From Moringa oleifera (Eukaryota > Streptophyta > Magnoliopsida > Brassicales > Moringaceae): a stretch of DNA of 64,000 nt. The notes under the pieces were generated by a model. The model did not search any database, was not told the origin of the DNA, and saw only the letters and a program-made list of their open reading frames with translations. The position numbers and the translations under genes were made by a program. Position 1 is the first letter of the stretch. Each line of letters begins with the position of its first letter. Location of the stretch: assembly GCA_021397835.1 (NCBI GenBank), contig JAJFZO010000191.1:5399001-5463000 (forward strand). Direction: 5' to 3'. Below are positions 25,951 through 37,457 of the stretch, piece after piece.

Positions 25951-26421
25951 CATTCCTTTCTTTTCTTTCAACTTGAGAAGCCGTAACCTAATTCGTGCAC
26001 CGTGACCGTCTATCTTGGAGAACCAGCAGCGCTGCAGCCACACCCACGCCACGCATACGCATTCGGTAATCGATATTCCTTTATGCCTCATCTTCTTTCT
26101 TTTCAATTTTAATCCTCCCAGTAGTAGCACCGCAGCCACACTTCCTTCCTTTCTTTTCTTTTAACTTGAGAAGCCGTAACCTAATTCGTGCACCGTGCCC
26201 GTTTATCTTAGAGAACCAGCTGCGTCGTAGCCACACCCAGACCACGCATATGCATTCGATAATCGGTATTCCTTTAGGCCTCATCTTCTTTCTTTCCAAT
26301 TTTAATCCTCTCAGTAGTAGCACCACGACCACACCCATGCAGCCACACCATGCATACGCATTTTGTATTCGCTTATGCCTCATCTTCTTTCTTTCCAATT
26401 TTAATCCTCCTAGTAGTAGCA
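25951..26421. repeat. Imperfect ~190-bp tandem repeat in the 5' part of hAT copy 1
   Basis: Two nearly full units (about 25951-26144 and 26145-26335) and one partial unit (about 26336-26421) share AACTTGAGAAGCCGTAACCT, CACGCATACGCATTCG, GCCTCATCTTCTTTCTTT and CCTCCCAGTAGTAGCA. The units are much less AT-rich than the surroundings and lie upstream of the transposase start at 26901, where its promoter would be expected. Long frames on both strands here only reflect the repeat. Confidence 0.75.
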
Positions 26422-26900
26422 TACACTATCTCGTATCTTTAGTTTTTTAATTTTTCAAATCCTAATTCGTAACAACTACACTTAAATTAAAAATTGGGTC
26501 ATCTTTATATATTCTCTTTTTGTATTTGGGTAAGTATCATAAATTTATTCTCTATATTATCACTTCTTCTTTATGCATGCGGTATGTATGCAGCTATAAT
26601 ATGTAAGGCAAAACAATACCAGTGTTGGAAACTAGAGAGTTGATTTTTTTTAATTTGTTTTATTTTTGCTTCAAATTTTTTTCTTTGAATCTTTTCTTGA
26701 TGTAATGTAAAGTTGTAAATTATGTCTTTTTCTAATAATTCATAATCATATTTTGAAAGGTAGTGGTATTAACTATTACTACTAAAATAAATTTTTGTGC
26801 AATGTGGTATTATTACTAAAATGTTTTAGAATCTTATCTGACTATTGAAAAGTATTATTACTAATTGCTTTTAATTGTTATTTATTTTAGAAGTTAAAAG

Positions 26901-28930
26901 ATGACAACTAAGAGTAAAGATATAGATTCTATGCTTAATGTCACATAACCAGATTCAGTCCATCCATCATCTGTAAGTTCTAAGTTGAAGAAGAAAGCTT
27001 TTAGGCTCAGATCAAAAGTTTGGGAATACTTTACCAAATTTTTTTATGAACAAGGTGAGCATAAAGTTAGATATAATTATTGTGATAGGGAGTTTTTTTA
27101 CTGATCTTAAAAGAAATGGAATAACTGCATTGAAAGCTCATATGACTACTTGTAAGAAGAGAATAAATGTTAGTGTAGATTCTAGTCAAACTAAATTGAT
27201 TTTTGAATCTGAGAAAGATAGATCTTTAGGTAGTTAGAAGTTTAATCAAATGCCATTAAAAAAGGCATAGCTGAGATGATCATTATGGATGAATTGCCTT
27301 TCAAATTTGTGGATGGTAAAGGTTTTCGGCATTGCATGTCACTTACATGTTCTAAGTTTCATATGCCTTTACGATGGACTATAGCTAGAGATTGTTATCA
27401 GCTTTATAATAATGAAAAAGTTAAACTAAAATAGTTATTGAGATCATCTAGTATAAAAGTATCTCTCACCATAAACACATGAACTTCAGTACAAAGAATT
27501 AATTATTTGTATCTTACGGCTTATTTTATTGATAAAGACTAAAAATTAAACAAAAGAATATTAAACTTTTGTCCTATTTTTAGTCATAGAGGTAAGGCCA
27601 TCGAAAAATTCATTAAGAAATATTTGTGTGATTGGGGGATTGATAAGGTTTTTACTTCTACAGTTGATAATGCTAGTTCTAATGATGTTTCAATCTCATA
27701 CTTGAAAAAAAGATTGAATAATTTAAGAACTTGCATTCAAGAAGGAAAATATCTTCATTTAAGATGCATACCACATATTCTTAGTCTCATTGTTACAGAT
27801 GGATTGAAAAAAATGAATGAATCAATTGCACGTATTAGAGGGGTTGTTAAATATACAAAACAATCACTTGCAAGGTTGGTCAAATTTAAAGAATGTGTTT
27901 TAGTTGAAAAAATTAAAAGTAAAACTTTGTTGTGTTTGGATGTTAGCACTAGGTGGAACTCCACTTATTTGATATTGGATGCAACTCAAAAATTTGAGAA
28001 GACTTTTGAGGTTTTTGATGATGTTAATCCGCATTATAGAAATGAGTCGATAATGGGAGATGGATTGCCTAAAAAAAAGGATTGGAAAACTACTAGGAGG
28101 TTTTATCTTTTCTTGTAACAATTTTATGAACACATAATCAAAGTTTTAGGTTATTCATATGTCACTTCCAATAGTTTTCTTGAAGATATTTATAATATTT
28201 ATACTACTTTGCTCAATTGGAAAACACATTTTGATATTGAGTTAAATGTAATGACAAAAAAATGAAAGATAAGTTTGATAAGTGTTGAGAAAATGTGAAA
28301 AAGATGAATATGCTACTTTATGTTGCTTCTATTCTTAATCCTAGAAACAAACTTAAGTTTGTCAACTTTTGCTTTTTGAAAATGTAAGATATAGAACAAG
28401 CTTCAGTAATGACTAGTAATGTAAGAAAAGCAATTAAAGAGTTGTTTGATGAATATAAAAGAAGTTTGCAACCTCAACGTGAACAAGTGGGTGAAAGCAA
28501 TCAAATGAGCCAAATTGCATAAGGAAATGAATTAGGATTAAAAAAAGAAAGACAAATTCTTTTGTCTAAGTTCAAGAGATATAAGAAAAAGATTGAAAAA
28601 GAAGAAAATAAATCAGAATTGGATAGATTTTTAAGTAAAAAGGATGCAAAAGATAATGATAATTTTGATATTCTTAATTGGTGGAAACTTAATAGTCATA
28701 GGTTTCTTATTCTTTCTCATATGGCTCGTGATGTATTAACAGCTCCTATATCTACAGTTGCTTCTGAATCTACTTTTAACACCGGTGGACGTGTACTTGA
28801 TACATATAAGAGTTCATTGACTCTTAAGCTTGTATAAGCCCTAATTTATGCTTAAGATTGGTTACGTAGATCTCCATGTTTTGATGCCATTGAGAAGGAC
28901 TTGGTAGAGCTTGAGAACTTGATATGGGTA
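26901..28930 (+). pseudogene. hAT transposase pseudogene (zf-BED / hAT-dimer type)
   Basis: The frame starts at ATG 26901 but is broken by several stops and shifts. An N-terminal BED-finger region (SKVWEYFTKFF ... RYNYCDREFF ... LKAHMTTCKKR) is followed by DELPFKFVDGKGFRH, a middle RNase-H-like part (27624-28118: TVDNASSND, RCIPHILSLIV, STRWNSTY), and the C-terminal dimerisation domain (28610-28930: LDRFLSK, LNWWKLNSHRFLILSHMARDVL, STVASESTFNTGGRVLD). Several key sites are lost. The first Cys of the BED CxxC is Tyr. The DIWTS motif of the catalytic core reads NT-stop-TS (near 27476-27486), so the first catalytic Asp is Asn and the Trp codon is a stop. It cannot make an active transposase. Confidence 0.88.
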
Positions 28931-30001
28931 ATTATTTTGTTTATTTGATTATTTTATTTTTTTCAATTATTAATCTTTATTGGATAAGCTTATTACCACT
29001 TTTCTTAATAATAAATTTGATTATATGTCTATGGATTTGTCAAAAATTGCATTGGATGCTATAATTGATTAGTGTGGAAATATATTGTTATTTCAAGGTA
29101 ATTTTTTTTATTACCATTAGTTTCATATCTCATATAGTTGAGATTTTGGTGGTGGATTGATATTTATTTCTTGATTTTCTTTTTTTTTATTGATTTATTA
29201 TCGTAAAAGAGAAATATTAGTTATTAAGATGCTATATGTGAAGCCTAAATATTGTTTGAATATAATCTTATCATGTAATATTTTTGCAATACCATATCAA
29301 CTAATTTAGAAGGAGCTTTGTTTGCGTAAGTTTTTGTCTTTGATAATATATAAGAATGCACTTATTTCTTTTTTTGACATTCTTACACTTGTTTGTTTTT
29401 TTTTTTTTTTTTGCTTTCCAGTCATTTGATTAGTTGAAGAAAACTTTTTAAAGAACTAAAGACAAAATAAAAAAAATAAGGATTACAACTCCGATAAAAT
29501 GTTTCCTTTAATGTTGTTGATTTGTTAAATGCTAATGTATCATGTACCAGCTGTATTTTGATGTAAAAGAATTTTTTTTATGATTAGAAGTTTTTATATT
29601 CTAAAAGTTGTTATTGATGTATAAAAAATTTTAATTTTTATATATTAAAGATGTTGATTTTTATGTAAGTATATATGAGGATGTTATTGATGTTATTGGA
29701 GTAAAGTTCAATTACATATTTCATCCATATAAACAAGTTGTTAATGATATATCATGCATATTTGATTTGTAAATTATCGTTCAAGATTTAAAATAGTTTA
29801 AAAGTAGAAAATATAAAATTTGAACTTAAATAAATTTTTAATTTATTCAGTAATTGATAAAAAAATTCGGTTCGGTTAATTCGATTATCTTTTAAATTCA
29901 ATCGATTTCGGTTAATTTATAAAAAAATTTAGTTAATTCATTTTTTTAAATTTTCAAACCGTATAAATCGAATTAACCAAATACTCACCCTTAAATATAA
30001 C

Positions 30002-30849
30002 ATGCCAAAAGATAATGTGGAATTCAAAGAATCGATGTGCCTTTTTAGTGTCTATGGTAAACTACTATAAACAGGATTTTGTTCTTATTATCTCTGTGGG
30101 TGCCACCTTTCAATTAAAAAAATGGTTTTTTTTTTATTTTTTTAATATTAGTGTCCATCTTCTTAAATGGATTTTTACTATTACGTTTACGGTACTCTTA
30201 TTTTTATTTTCAACAATCATTTTTAAGACCATGTGGAAATTATGAATGGTAAAAATAAATCGAAGCATTTATGGGCCTAAATTGCTTGCATGTCAAACAG
30301 AGAATAGTAAGTGATAACAAATGCAATTTTTTGAATGTGCTAAGACTAATTATGTCTAAGTTACTTTCATGGTTTTCAGGTTAATTAAATCATGGACAAT
30401 GATCTCAGCATAAGCTGTTGGAGTCAAGTGGTTAGCCCAATCAGTCAGCATCATTAATTTATGGTTTCATTAATTAAACAATAAATCCTTCAAATTAGGG
30501 TCTCCCATTCTTGCCTAAAAATGGCGAATTAAAGGATCCTAAGGAAACATTGAATTAGGTCATGTCCTGTATGCAGCCCTATGCTTTAATCCCCACTGAT
30601 AGGTGTTAAGCGCTGGTGAACACCTACACTGTTTTCGTAATCTCTAGTGTGCTAAAATTTGGTAAACCATAAGAAAGTAGCAAGGATCTGAAACCCAAAG
30701 GAAATATACACATTCCTTTCAGCATGTTAATGATATGGAAGATTACCAGTCAGATTTCAAGGTTAAATCTCCTGGCAAAGAATTAACAGAAATTAGGTGA
30801 GCAGATCATCCTTAATCATTCAAAACAGAAACAATAGCATTTAGTTCTT
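30002..30849. other. Intergenic DNA, no gene seen
   Basis: A T-rich stretch (30120-30240) and moderately composed DNA follow the hAT element. The 76-codon frame at 30015-30245 has low complexity and no recognised domain. Confidence 0.5.
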
Positions 30850-30957
30850 TAAGGGAACAAAACAGTGAGCTGGGAGCTTTCCCCTGAAAAGATGAAGGCA
30901 GCTCATGCAGAAATGAGATGAGGATCACTTCTACTCCAATCCACAGCAGCCCATCTG
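30850..30957 (+). pseudogene. 3'-terminal exon fragment of an O-fucosyltransferase gene
   Basis: In two frames the segment encodes NKTVSWELSPEKMKAAHAEM and then DEDHFYSNPQQPIC-stop. These match the last exon of the O-fucosyltransferase at 18766-21219 ([18 protein letters not shown] ... [13 protein letters not shown]), with the part between AHADKM and EEDYFY deleted and the frame shifted. It is only about 105 bases long, and an in-frame stop lies just upstream. It is diverged from the neighbouring gene, so it is probably the relic of an old second copy rather than a recent duplicate. Confidence 0.6.
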
Positions 30958-32642
30958 CTGACCCACAGAGGACTGCATAATTCTTGTCACAAACTTCCCT
31001 CTGTACATTGCCACAATTTTGGCATCAATACTGAATAACCAAATCATAATGCAGACTATTTTGTTTCCAAACGCTTTTCTGTCATCAAAAGCTTCTCATG
31101 GAACTTACCAAACAATTCAAAAATTAGTAAAGGCAAGAAGACAAACACGAGAACACCGATGAAAGGAATTCCATTGTAAGCAATTATCTTTCCTATTCAA
31201 CTTTCCACAATCCCAGATGGTCACTAAATGTTGATGGTAAACAGGTAACAAATAATATCTGAAGTTTTCTAAGGACTAAGAGGGAACTCTACTCAGAAAT
31301 GATTAGTATAATAATTACAGTGATGATGATGGCAATAAGGATGATACATTGAAATTGCAATAAAGAAGGTATACATGATGACAGAATCCAATTTCCCAAT
31401 TCCAACTGCACCAAATGTAATGCTCTAATTCCTTCGGTAACCTGCAATCAGAAACAAATTGTTAAAGGTAATTGGAGAAATGAACATTTTGAAACACTCA
31501 TCAAATTTGATATTCTACTTAGAAACATTCCTATTGTAAAGAGAACTTAATCAAAAAAGTACTTGATACCAGGAACAAGCAAGAGAAAGGAAAAATAAAA
31601 TCCCCAGCCAATTTTTTCCCCCCTTTCTTTCCATTCTTTCACCTCAGAAGGGCATGCAAAACAAAAGTATACAGAAGCTCAAAACAGGAAATTTTGAGAC
31701 AACAAGCATGTAGATAATTCATTTCTGAGAGCATTCTACCGACCACTGAAAATACTTTCAAATTTATTAATTTTTAATAAAAAAGTTATATCAGTTTCGC
31801 TGTTCTCAAAAACTATTTCTAGAACTCCTTTGAACAACTTCTGATTGCTTCTTGATTTTGTTCACTATATTTGTTCTCTGAAAATTACTTAATACTTGTC
31901 CAAACATATTTTGACCCATACCACATATTCTTGTTTCCTTCTTCAACATCATAAATCATTGAAGGCTCCCTGAACCATCTAAATGGGTCATTTTGTTAGC
32001 ATACATTTGGAATCTTCAACATAGGAATTAAAGGAATGTTACATACTGTGCACTTTTGGTTCTCAGGGAATTTTCAAAAGAGCTCCTATCATATAGTTAT
32101 CTATGGTAATCGGGTTGCACCACAAAAGTGCTTTTGAAAAAAAAAAAAGCAATCTTTTACTATTTAAAAAAATTAAAAAGGGAAAGAATGGAGTGAAGTG
32201 CAGCCTATTTGCTTTTCCAGAGCTTTCAACCAGAAAAAGTTTGCAGTAGGTACTATTAGATCAGGCAAACAAACATTTTAGATTGAAACAGTGTGCCTTA
32301 TTGCGCAATAGAGATACAAAACACAAAATTAACAAATCTCTCGCCAGGAAATCAACCCCAATGGGATTTATTCAGATAGTATTTGAAATCAATGGAAATG
32401 ATACAAGCACGAAAAAGATGACAACATTGCCTAAACAAATATCTTTAGAGTAACTCAAGAGAAAAATATAATTTAGGGGAACAGATCTAAGACTAAACTC
32501 CATGAGACATTGTAGGAACCCAAAGAAAATCAGGCGCAAAGAATACAACAACCACAGAGGAACAGTGAAGGAAACAGTTAGCAAGATATATCAGAACCAA
32601 AAACTGGATTAAAAGGAAAAGTTACGAAATCTCATACTAATC
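30958..32642. other. 3' flank of the BIM-like bHLH gene
   Basis: No gene is recognised. The 300 or so bases next to 32643 are probably the 3' untranslated region of the minus-strand bHLH gene. Confidence 0.45.
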
Positions 32643-35600
32643 TTATGTCTTCAGTCGCTTTTGAGCTGGATCAGATTCCTCTCCCTTCACATCCCTGAAA
32701 TGTGTCATCCCTTCATTCTCTGATGACAGATTCTGAGGGTCCTGGAAAACAAACAAGTATGATAAGAGCAAAAGCAGTTGCAATATACTCCCATAGTTTG
32801 TTCCTGTATTCACAACATAACTGCTGCAACGTATGTACTAGGACCTGTAATAAAAAGGGATCGGGAGAATAAAAGCCCATCTGCACAAGGAACTTGAAAC
32901 CAAGTGCTAAATCCACTAGCTACCCGCCCCATACCTTCACAATAGGTGTTCCGGATGCTAAGGCCCTATTTGCATGCTTCCCCAGATCAATCTGAACTGA
33001 GATGTTTGCCTGTGACAGATCTACACCAGCACTCTGCAGGGCTTCTGTCAAAGTGCTTAATAACCTGAGCAGGGTCAAATAGCGTATATATTAGCAGTGA
33101 ATCACTTAGCACGAAAGCCTCAGAGAAGTCAGGAACAAGCAGTAAGCATACACATCCGACCAGTTGTCAATGTAGGATCTCAATGCAAAATTAGAGTAAA
33201 TTTCAAAGTAGAACAAATTGACTCATGTAATTGGTAAGCTATATACTTCCAACAAGATGGAAAAGCCTCATGGTTGATAACCTCATCCCCCCTCCCCCAT
33301 ATAAGGAAAATAAAAAATTAAAAAAATTGTACTGACTCTTGTGAGTAAACACTAGAGATGCTAATTGTTCCCCCTTCAATTGTCAGCTCCTCCTGTTGGT
33401 TCAATGCTTCAGTGGTCACCGGGCATTCACTTAATTGGGCATCAGAAACAGGTCTCTGAAGTGGATGTGCAGTCATACCATCACCACGGACTGAAGCAGG
33501 CATGTTTACTTGCAAAGGCATTGACAGAGGTATTGCTTTGCTTGCTAAATCAGGTTGTCGATCTATCATTTTGCTGGCAACATCCCTGCTGGGGTCAGAT
33601 TCAACTGGATTTTGCGAGCTTGTAAGCATAGTAGGGGCAACAGTTACATTATTTTCTTCAAACTTCCCAGGAAATGTTAACCCTGGACCAGAACCATTTT
33701 TAATAGCTTGTGGGTGGTTAACATAACTTGGAGCACGCCAGTGACTATTTCTCTGATTCAACCAGAAGAGTATTAAGTTAAACTGAGAAATTAGAAAATT
33801 CCTCAACTGGTCATCAGGAAAGGAAAGTTACATTACAAACAATCAACATTATTAGATTCTCCGTCACCCAGAAAAATAAATAAATAAATCATAAATAAGC
33901 ACTCAAGTATTTCTATGGAGATATCAAATCACAGCCCAATTGACCATTCAAATTGAAGAAAATAAAAACAAACCGATCATTAAGCAAATCAATTTCTCTT
34001 GGATCACCACTGCATAAAGCAAGAAAAGACAAGGCTAGAGATTTGAACTTTTCTCGTAAACTTTAAAGTAGTCAGGGTATCAGCAATAATTGATCAACTT
34101 TGGCTAGTCCAGAACCCAGCAGCCAAGTGAAAGAGAATAACTTAGCAAGTCAGTTTAACGTAAAGGAGTAAATGAAACTTAACTTAATTCCACATTATTC
34201 CCTTATTTTCCTTTTCATTCTTCTGATCAGTTGCGAGATCGTTATAATTGCTTGACCCTAAATACCAGCACTACATTTGAATATATAACTACAACATGTT
34301 GATGCATCTATACATAAGTCAAAATCTTAAGTCTCTCCAGCAAACATCATATTCCAAATATAGATGATTTAAGATGTTCACATTAGCTCTTTTAGGAATT
34401 ATAGAGGTTTAAAGCTTTATCACGTTTTATGCAGATACATTCCTCCCTAAAGTCATACCTTTCTTCTGATAACTGTTTCTAAAGTTTCAAATTAACACTG
34501 TCCTTTGCTGCACTCATTTACTATCACAAGGATCAATGTGCAAGATTGCAAGACCCAGTATTATTTCCAGAGGCACACACAGGCACAAAAATTAAAAGTT
34601 TCAAACTTTAGAACTATACCCATGGCACCAATTTTGTGGGTTCTGGACTCCATCCCTGGTACGAACCCTCATACTTTTGTACTTTTTCCTGTAAATACTG
34701 AACATACTCAATCACCTGCAAAGGAATTTTGTCATTCAGTCAACGTCATTTTGGGAGGAATATTACTCATTTAGACTTAAATACACACTATCATTCCTTT
34801 CTAAATCTATTATATACCTCTAAAAGGAAGGATGCTGTATCTCTCTTCTGGTCACTATGGGGTATGAGATCTCTCAATATCTGAAATCTGAAAGAATCAT
34901 CAAGCTCTATCAGACAACTAATTCATAGAAGTTACATAAGAAAATTGATACCCAAACCCTATCTATATCAATGGTTAAATTTTGCAGCAAAGCAAACAGT
35001 ATCACTTAAATCGCAATAGCAAGCTTAACTACTTGTGATAGTTTTGACTTTACGACCAATAAAAGCAATCCCATGCTTTGAATACTTGGAAAACATCGAT
35101 TGTTCCCCATGATTAAGATTGATATAGATAGCAAGAAGCGCCAAGAAGGTACCCATGACCATCGCAGGCGCAAAGATAATAATAATCTTGGAATCTTGAG
35201 ACCCTACCATTTTGGAACAGTTTCTCATGTCAAGTTACACTAATCATTCTCTTCCACTCTTCCACTTACCCAAAAACTCCAAGACCAAGCAAACAATCCA
35301 TCATGATTGACTTCTTAATCATCAGATTCTAAATAGTTGTGTTTTACTGATCCTTCAATGTCCACTTAAGGTGCCACAAAAAATCAAAAATGAAAAACAA
35401 AATTCAGTGCCTTCCACACACTCAGTCTTAAGAGCTACAGACTTCGAAAACAACACCTTTGCAATTTCAAACAGCTCCACTATCACTATAATAGAAACAC
35501 AGCTCAAAGTTACAAAATTTACAAGGTTGGAGTTCATCACAATTTCCCTTGAAATTCCTAGGGAGAACATTGTTCATGCGGTAATATTGCGAAAAGATAT

Positions 35601-36085
35601 TCGAGTGAGGAATAAGGAGACTCACAATATGAATAAAAAGCTACACAATTAAATGGTAAACTAACAAAATTATCATACCTCTCATTGATTTTGCTCCTCC
35701 TTCGCTGCTCAGTAACAGAATGTTTGGATCTTATGGCGCTAGCCCGATCACTGTTCTTCCCGTCTACATCCACAGAAAAAGCTGGCATTAAAGAAAATAA
35801 AAACCCAAAATTCTGAATTCAGTACAAGCTTAGGAACCCAAATGAAGAAACTCAGAACTCCACCCATCAGATGGAACTCATTAAGGAACAAAAGCAACAG
35901 CAATTCATTACATAATAAAAACAAAAAGCCGATCCTCTAAAGTTGGATCTACTGATACCTTTACTAGCGTTGTTGTTGTTGTTAAGAGCTGTTGCAGGAG
36001 TGTTTGAGGAGGGACCTTCTTTCTTGGAAGCGAATTCCTCGTCCTCGTACTCCTCCTCGTCCTGATTTCCCTTCCCAGCTCTCAT
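32643..36085 (-). CDS. BIM2: BIM2-like bHLH transcription factor (seven exons, 346 aa)
   Basis: Minus-strand exons in order: 36085-35959, 35781-35679, 34887-34818, 34715-34620, 33752-33337, 33064-32935 and 32741-32643. All introns begin with GT and end with AG, and phases agree. An acidic N terminus and an Asn run precede the bHLH (residues ~56-115). The basic region [15 protein letters not shown] has the His63/Glu67/Arg71 set for E-box/G-box binding, and helix 1 (ILRDLIP) and helix 2 ([20 protein letters not shown]) follow. The C-terminal block [19 protein letters not shown] is characteristic of BIM proteins (BES1-interacting Myc-like), nuclear cofactors of the brassinosteroid factor BES1. 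BIM2 and BIM3 are both short forms like this; BIM2 is favoured by length and by neighbours matching the At1g69010-At1g69030 block. Two CACGTG boxes lie upstream. Confidence 0.88.
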
Positions 36086-36479
36086 TCTCTCTCCTAGTTA
36101 CCTCTAATGATTGCAAAACAACCCAAAATTAAGATTAATAGAGAGAAAAATTTGCCATTAGATTTATAGATAAAACAATATGAAGGAAGGAAAAAAAAAA
36201 AGGAGGCAAAGATAGACAAAAAGATTTTACCTTTTGGTGGGCGCTTTGGTTCTTTATTTTCCCTTTTATTATTTTCTTATCCTTTTCCGCCCTTTCTCTC
36301 ACTCCTTTTCCCCGGCGCGGAACAAAAGCACGGTTAAACCAGTTGAGTTGTGGGTTTCTGGTTCGGTCAATTGCGGATGAGTAGTGAGTCGTGACTCGGT
36401 GGAGCAAAGATGGCATGTGGGTCGTGGGTTCATGGCCGTCTCGTGAGTTCACTGGACCCTAGTGGTTTTCTCAGAGACA

Positions 36480-36522
36480 CACGTGTACCGTCTGGTATAC
36501 ATGCCTTTTCTGTTGACACGTG
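36480..36522. promoter_or_regulatory. Two G-boxes (CACGTG) upstream of the BIM-like gene
   Basis: CACGTG occurs at 36480-36485 (context ACACGTGT) and 36517-36522 (context GACACGTGGG), 37 bases apart and about 395-440 bases upstream of the ATG at 36085. G-boxes are bound by bHLH and bZIP factors, so autoregulation or light/ABA input is possible. Binding itself is inference. Confidence 0.5.
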
Positions 36523-37069
36523 GGTGGGCCAAGGATCAGCATTCATTTCCACATTAGGTTTTTTTTTTTTATAACCCAACTAAAAAAAAAGTTTTAATAC
36601 ATTAATGTTAAATGATTAGATAACCATTAAATCACAATATTCCCAAATCTTAAGGATCAAAAATTAATTTTTTTATAATAAAATCATTAAAATTTGTTAT
36701 ATAAATATTAATTATTTTATGCTTAATTGATAAAAGTTAAGAACCCTTCATTCATTTAAGAGCGAATTTAAATCAGCCTATGCGCAATGACAGCAATCTG
36801 TCACGTTCTTCACATGGCCACTGCCTGTTTTGGTTAAATGAATTCGAGACATGCTAAAACAGATTACCCATGAACACACACACAGGGAGAAGAACATGTG
36901 GGCCCACCAAAGAGGCCCGTTCCGGCTGACCAAGATTATGTCGGCCTTGCTTCGAGATTTCTATGGCTGCAAGACTAAGATTTATGATATTTGAGGTTAA
37001 CAATGCTATCGAGATCAAATCTTTTTACAAATGCGTATTATTACATCATATTGTAAGAACGACCTTGGA

Positions 37070-37279
37070 CTAAATTAAGCGAACTTTGTGAGCAGAGGAG
37101 AAGTGCTTCGCAGCAGCAACCATGGTGGCCTCTGGCCCTGATGGCGACGCACTCTTTGCACTCTTTACTTTACTCTCAGCTTCACCAGATTTATGGCCGA
37201 AGCATGAAGCCAATGACGTTAAGAATGCCGGGTACCGGCCATCACTCTTGGTCTTACTCATCTTTATCTTCTCTGACAA
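37070..37279 (-). CDS. Small basic plant protein of unknown function (69 aa)
   Basis: A single-exon frame runs from ATG 37279 to TAG 37070-37072. A second ATG at 37261 would give 63 aa. The protein is rich in Lys, Ser and Ala (SKTKSDGRYPAFLTSLASCF ... MVAAAKHFSSAHKVRLI), has no signal peptide and no domain I recognise. Support for a real gene: composition less AT-rich than the flanks, a TATATAA box on the same strand at 37351-37357 (about 72-90 bases upstream of the candidate starts), and a conserved-looking SSAHKVR tail. The opposite strand has a similar-length frame (37122-37340), which is a shadow. Confidence 0.5.
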   Translation of the reverse strand: MSEKIKMSKTKSDGRYPAFLTSLASCFGHKSGEAESKVKSAKSASPSGPEATMVAAAKHFSSAHKVRLI

Positions 37280-37350
37280 TATTAGAAGCTTGAATGATAT
37301 ATATGCCTTCTGTCTTATTTCTTCTGCTTGTTGGTCTTAAGAGGCTGGTC

Positions 37351-37357
37351 TTATATA
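37351..37357 (-). promoter_or_regulatory. TATA box of the small minus-strand gene
   Basis: TATATAA on the minus strand, in a GC-richer local context (CTTATATAAGACC). A start of transcription near 37320-37325 would give a leader of about 45-60 bases before ATG 37279 or 37261. Confidence 0.5.
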
Positions 37358-37457
37358 AGCACATATTTCTTGGAAAACAAGGTAGGTTCCGTGTTTCATA
37401 GTTGGAGAGGAAAGATCCTTTGCAATAAACAAGCCTAGCAATTAGCAACCTCTTTGA

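Larger units (their letters stand above)
25650..29993 (+). mobile_element. hAT DNA transposon, complete ends, inactive (copy 1)
   Basis: The left end reads TAGGGGTGAGCAAAATTCGG. The right end, read on the minus strand, reads TAAGGGTGAGTATTTGGTTA. The imperfect inverted repeats are followed by A/T-rich subterminal segments with repeated GGTTAATTC-like motifs. The element is 4344 bp, flanked by a near-perfect 8-bp duplication, and carries a broken transposase on the plus strand. It lies about 110 bases downstream of the copia remnant. The decayed terminal repeats (about 7-8 of the first 10 bases matching) and the one target-duplication mismatch suggest an old insertion. Confidence 0.88.
25642..30001. 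repeat. 8-bp target site duplication of the hAT element
   Basis: The left copy is AATATGAC (25642-25649) and the right copy AATATAAC (29994-30001), 7 of 8 bases identical. They lie exactly outside the terminal inverted repeats. Eight bases is the size made by hAT transposases. Confidence 0.75.

Noticed and set aside
26081..26450. Long frames on both strands in the hAT 5' region
   Set aside because: They follow the tandem repeat unit and repeat the same peptide text, so they reflect the repeat, not a gene.
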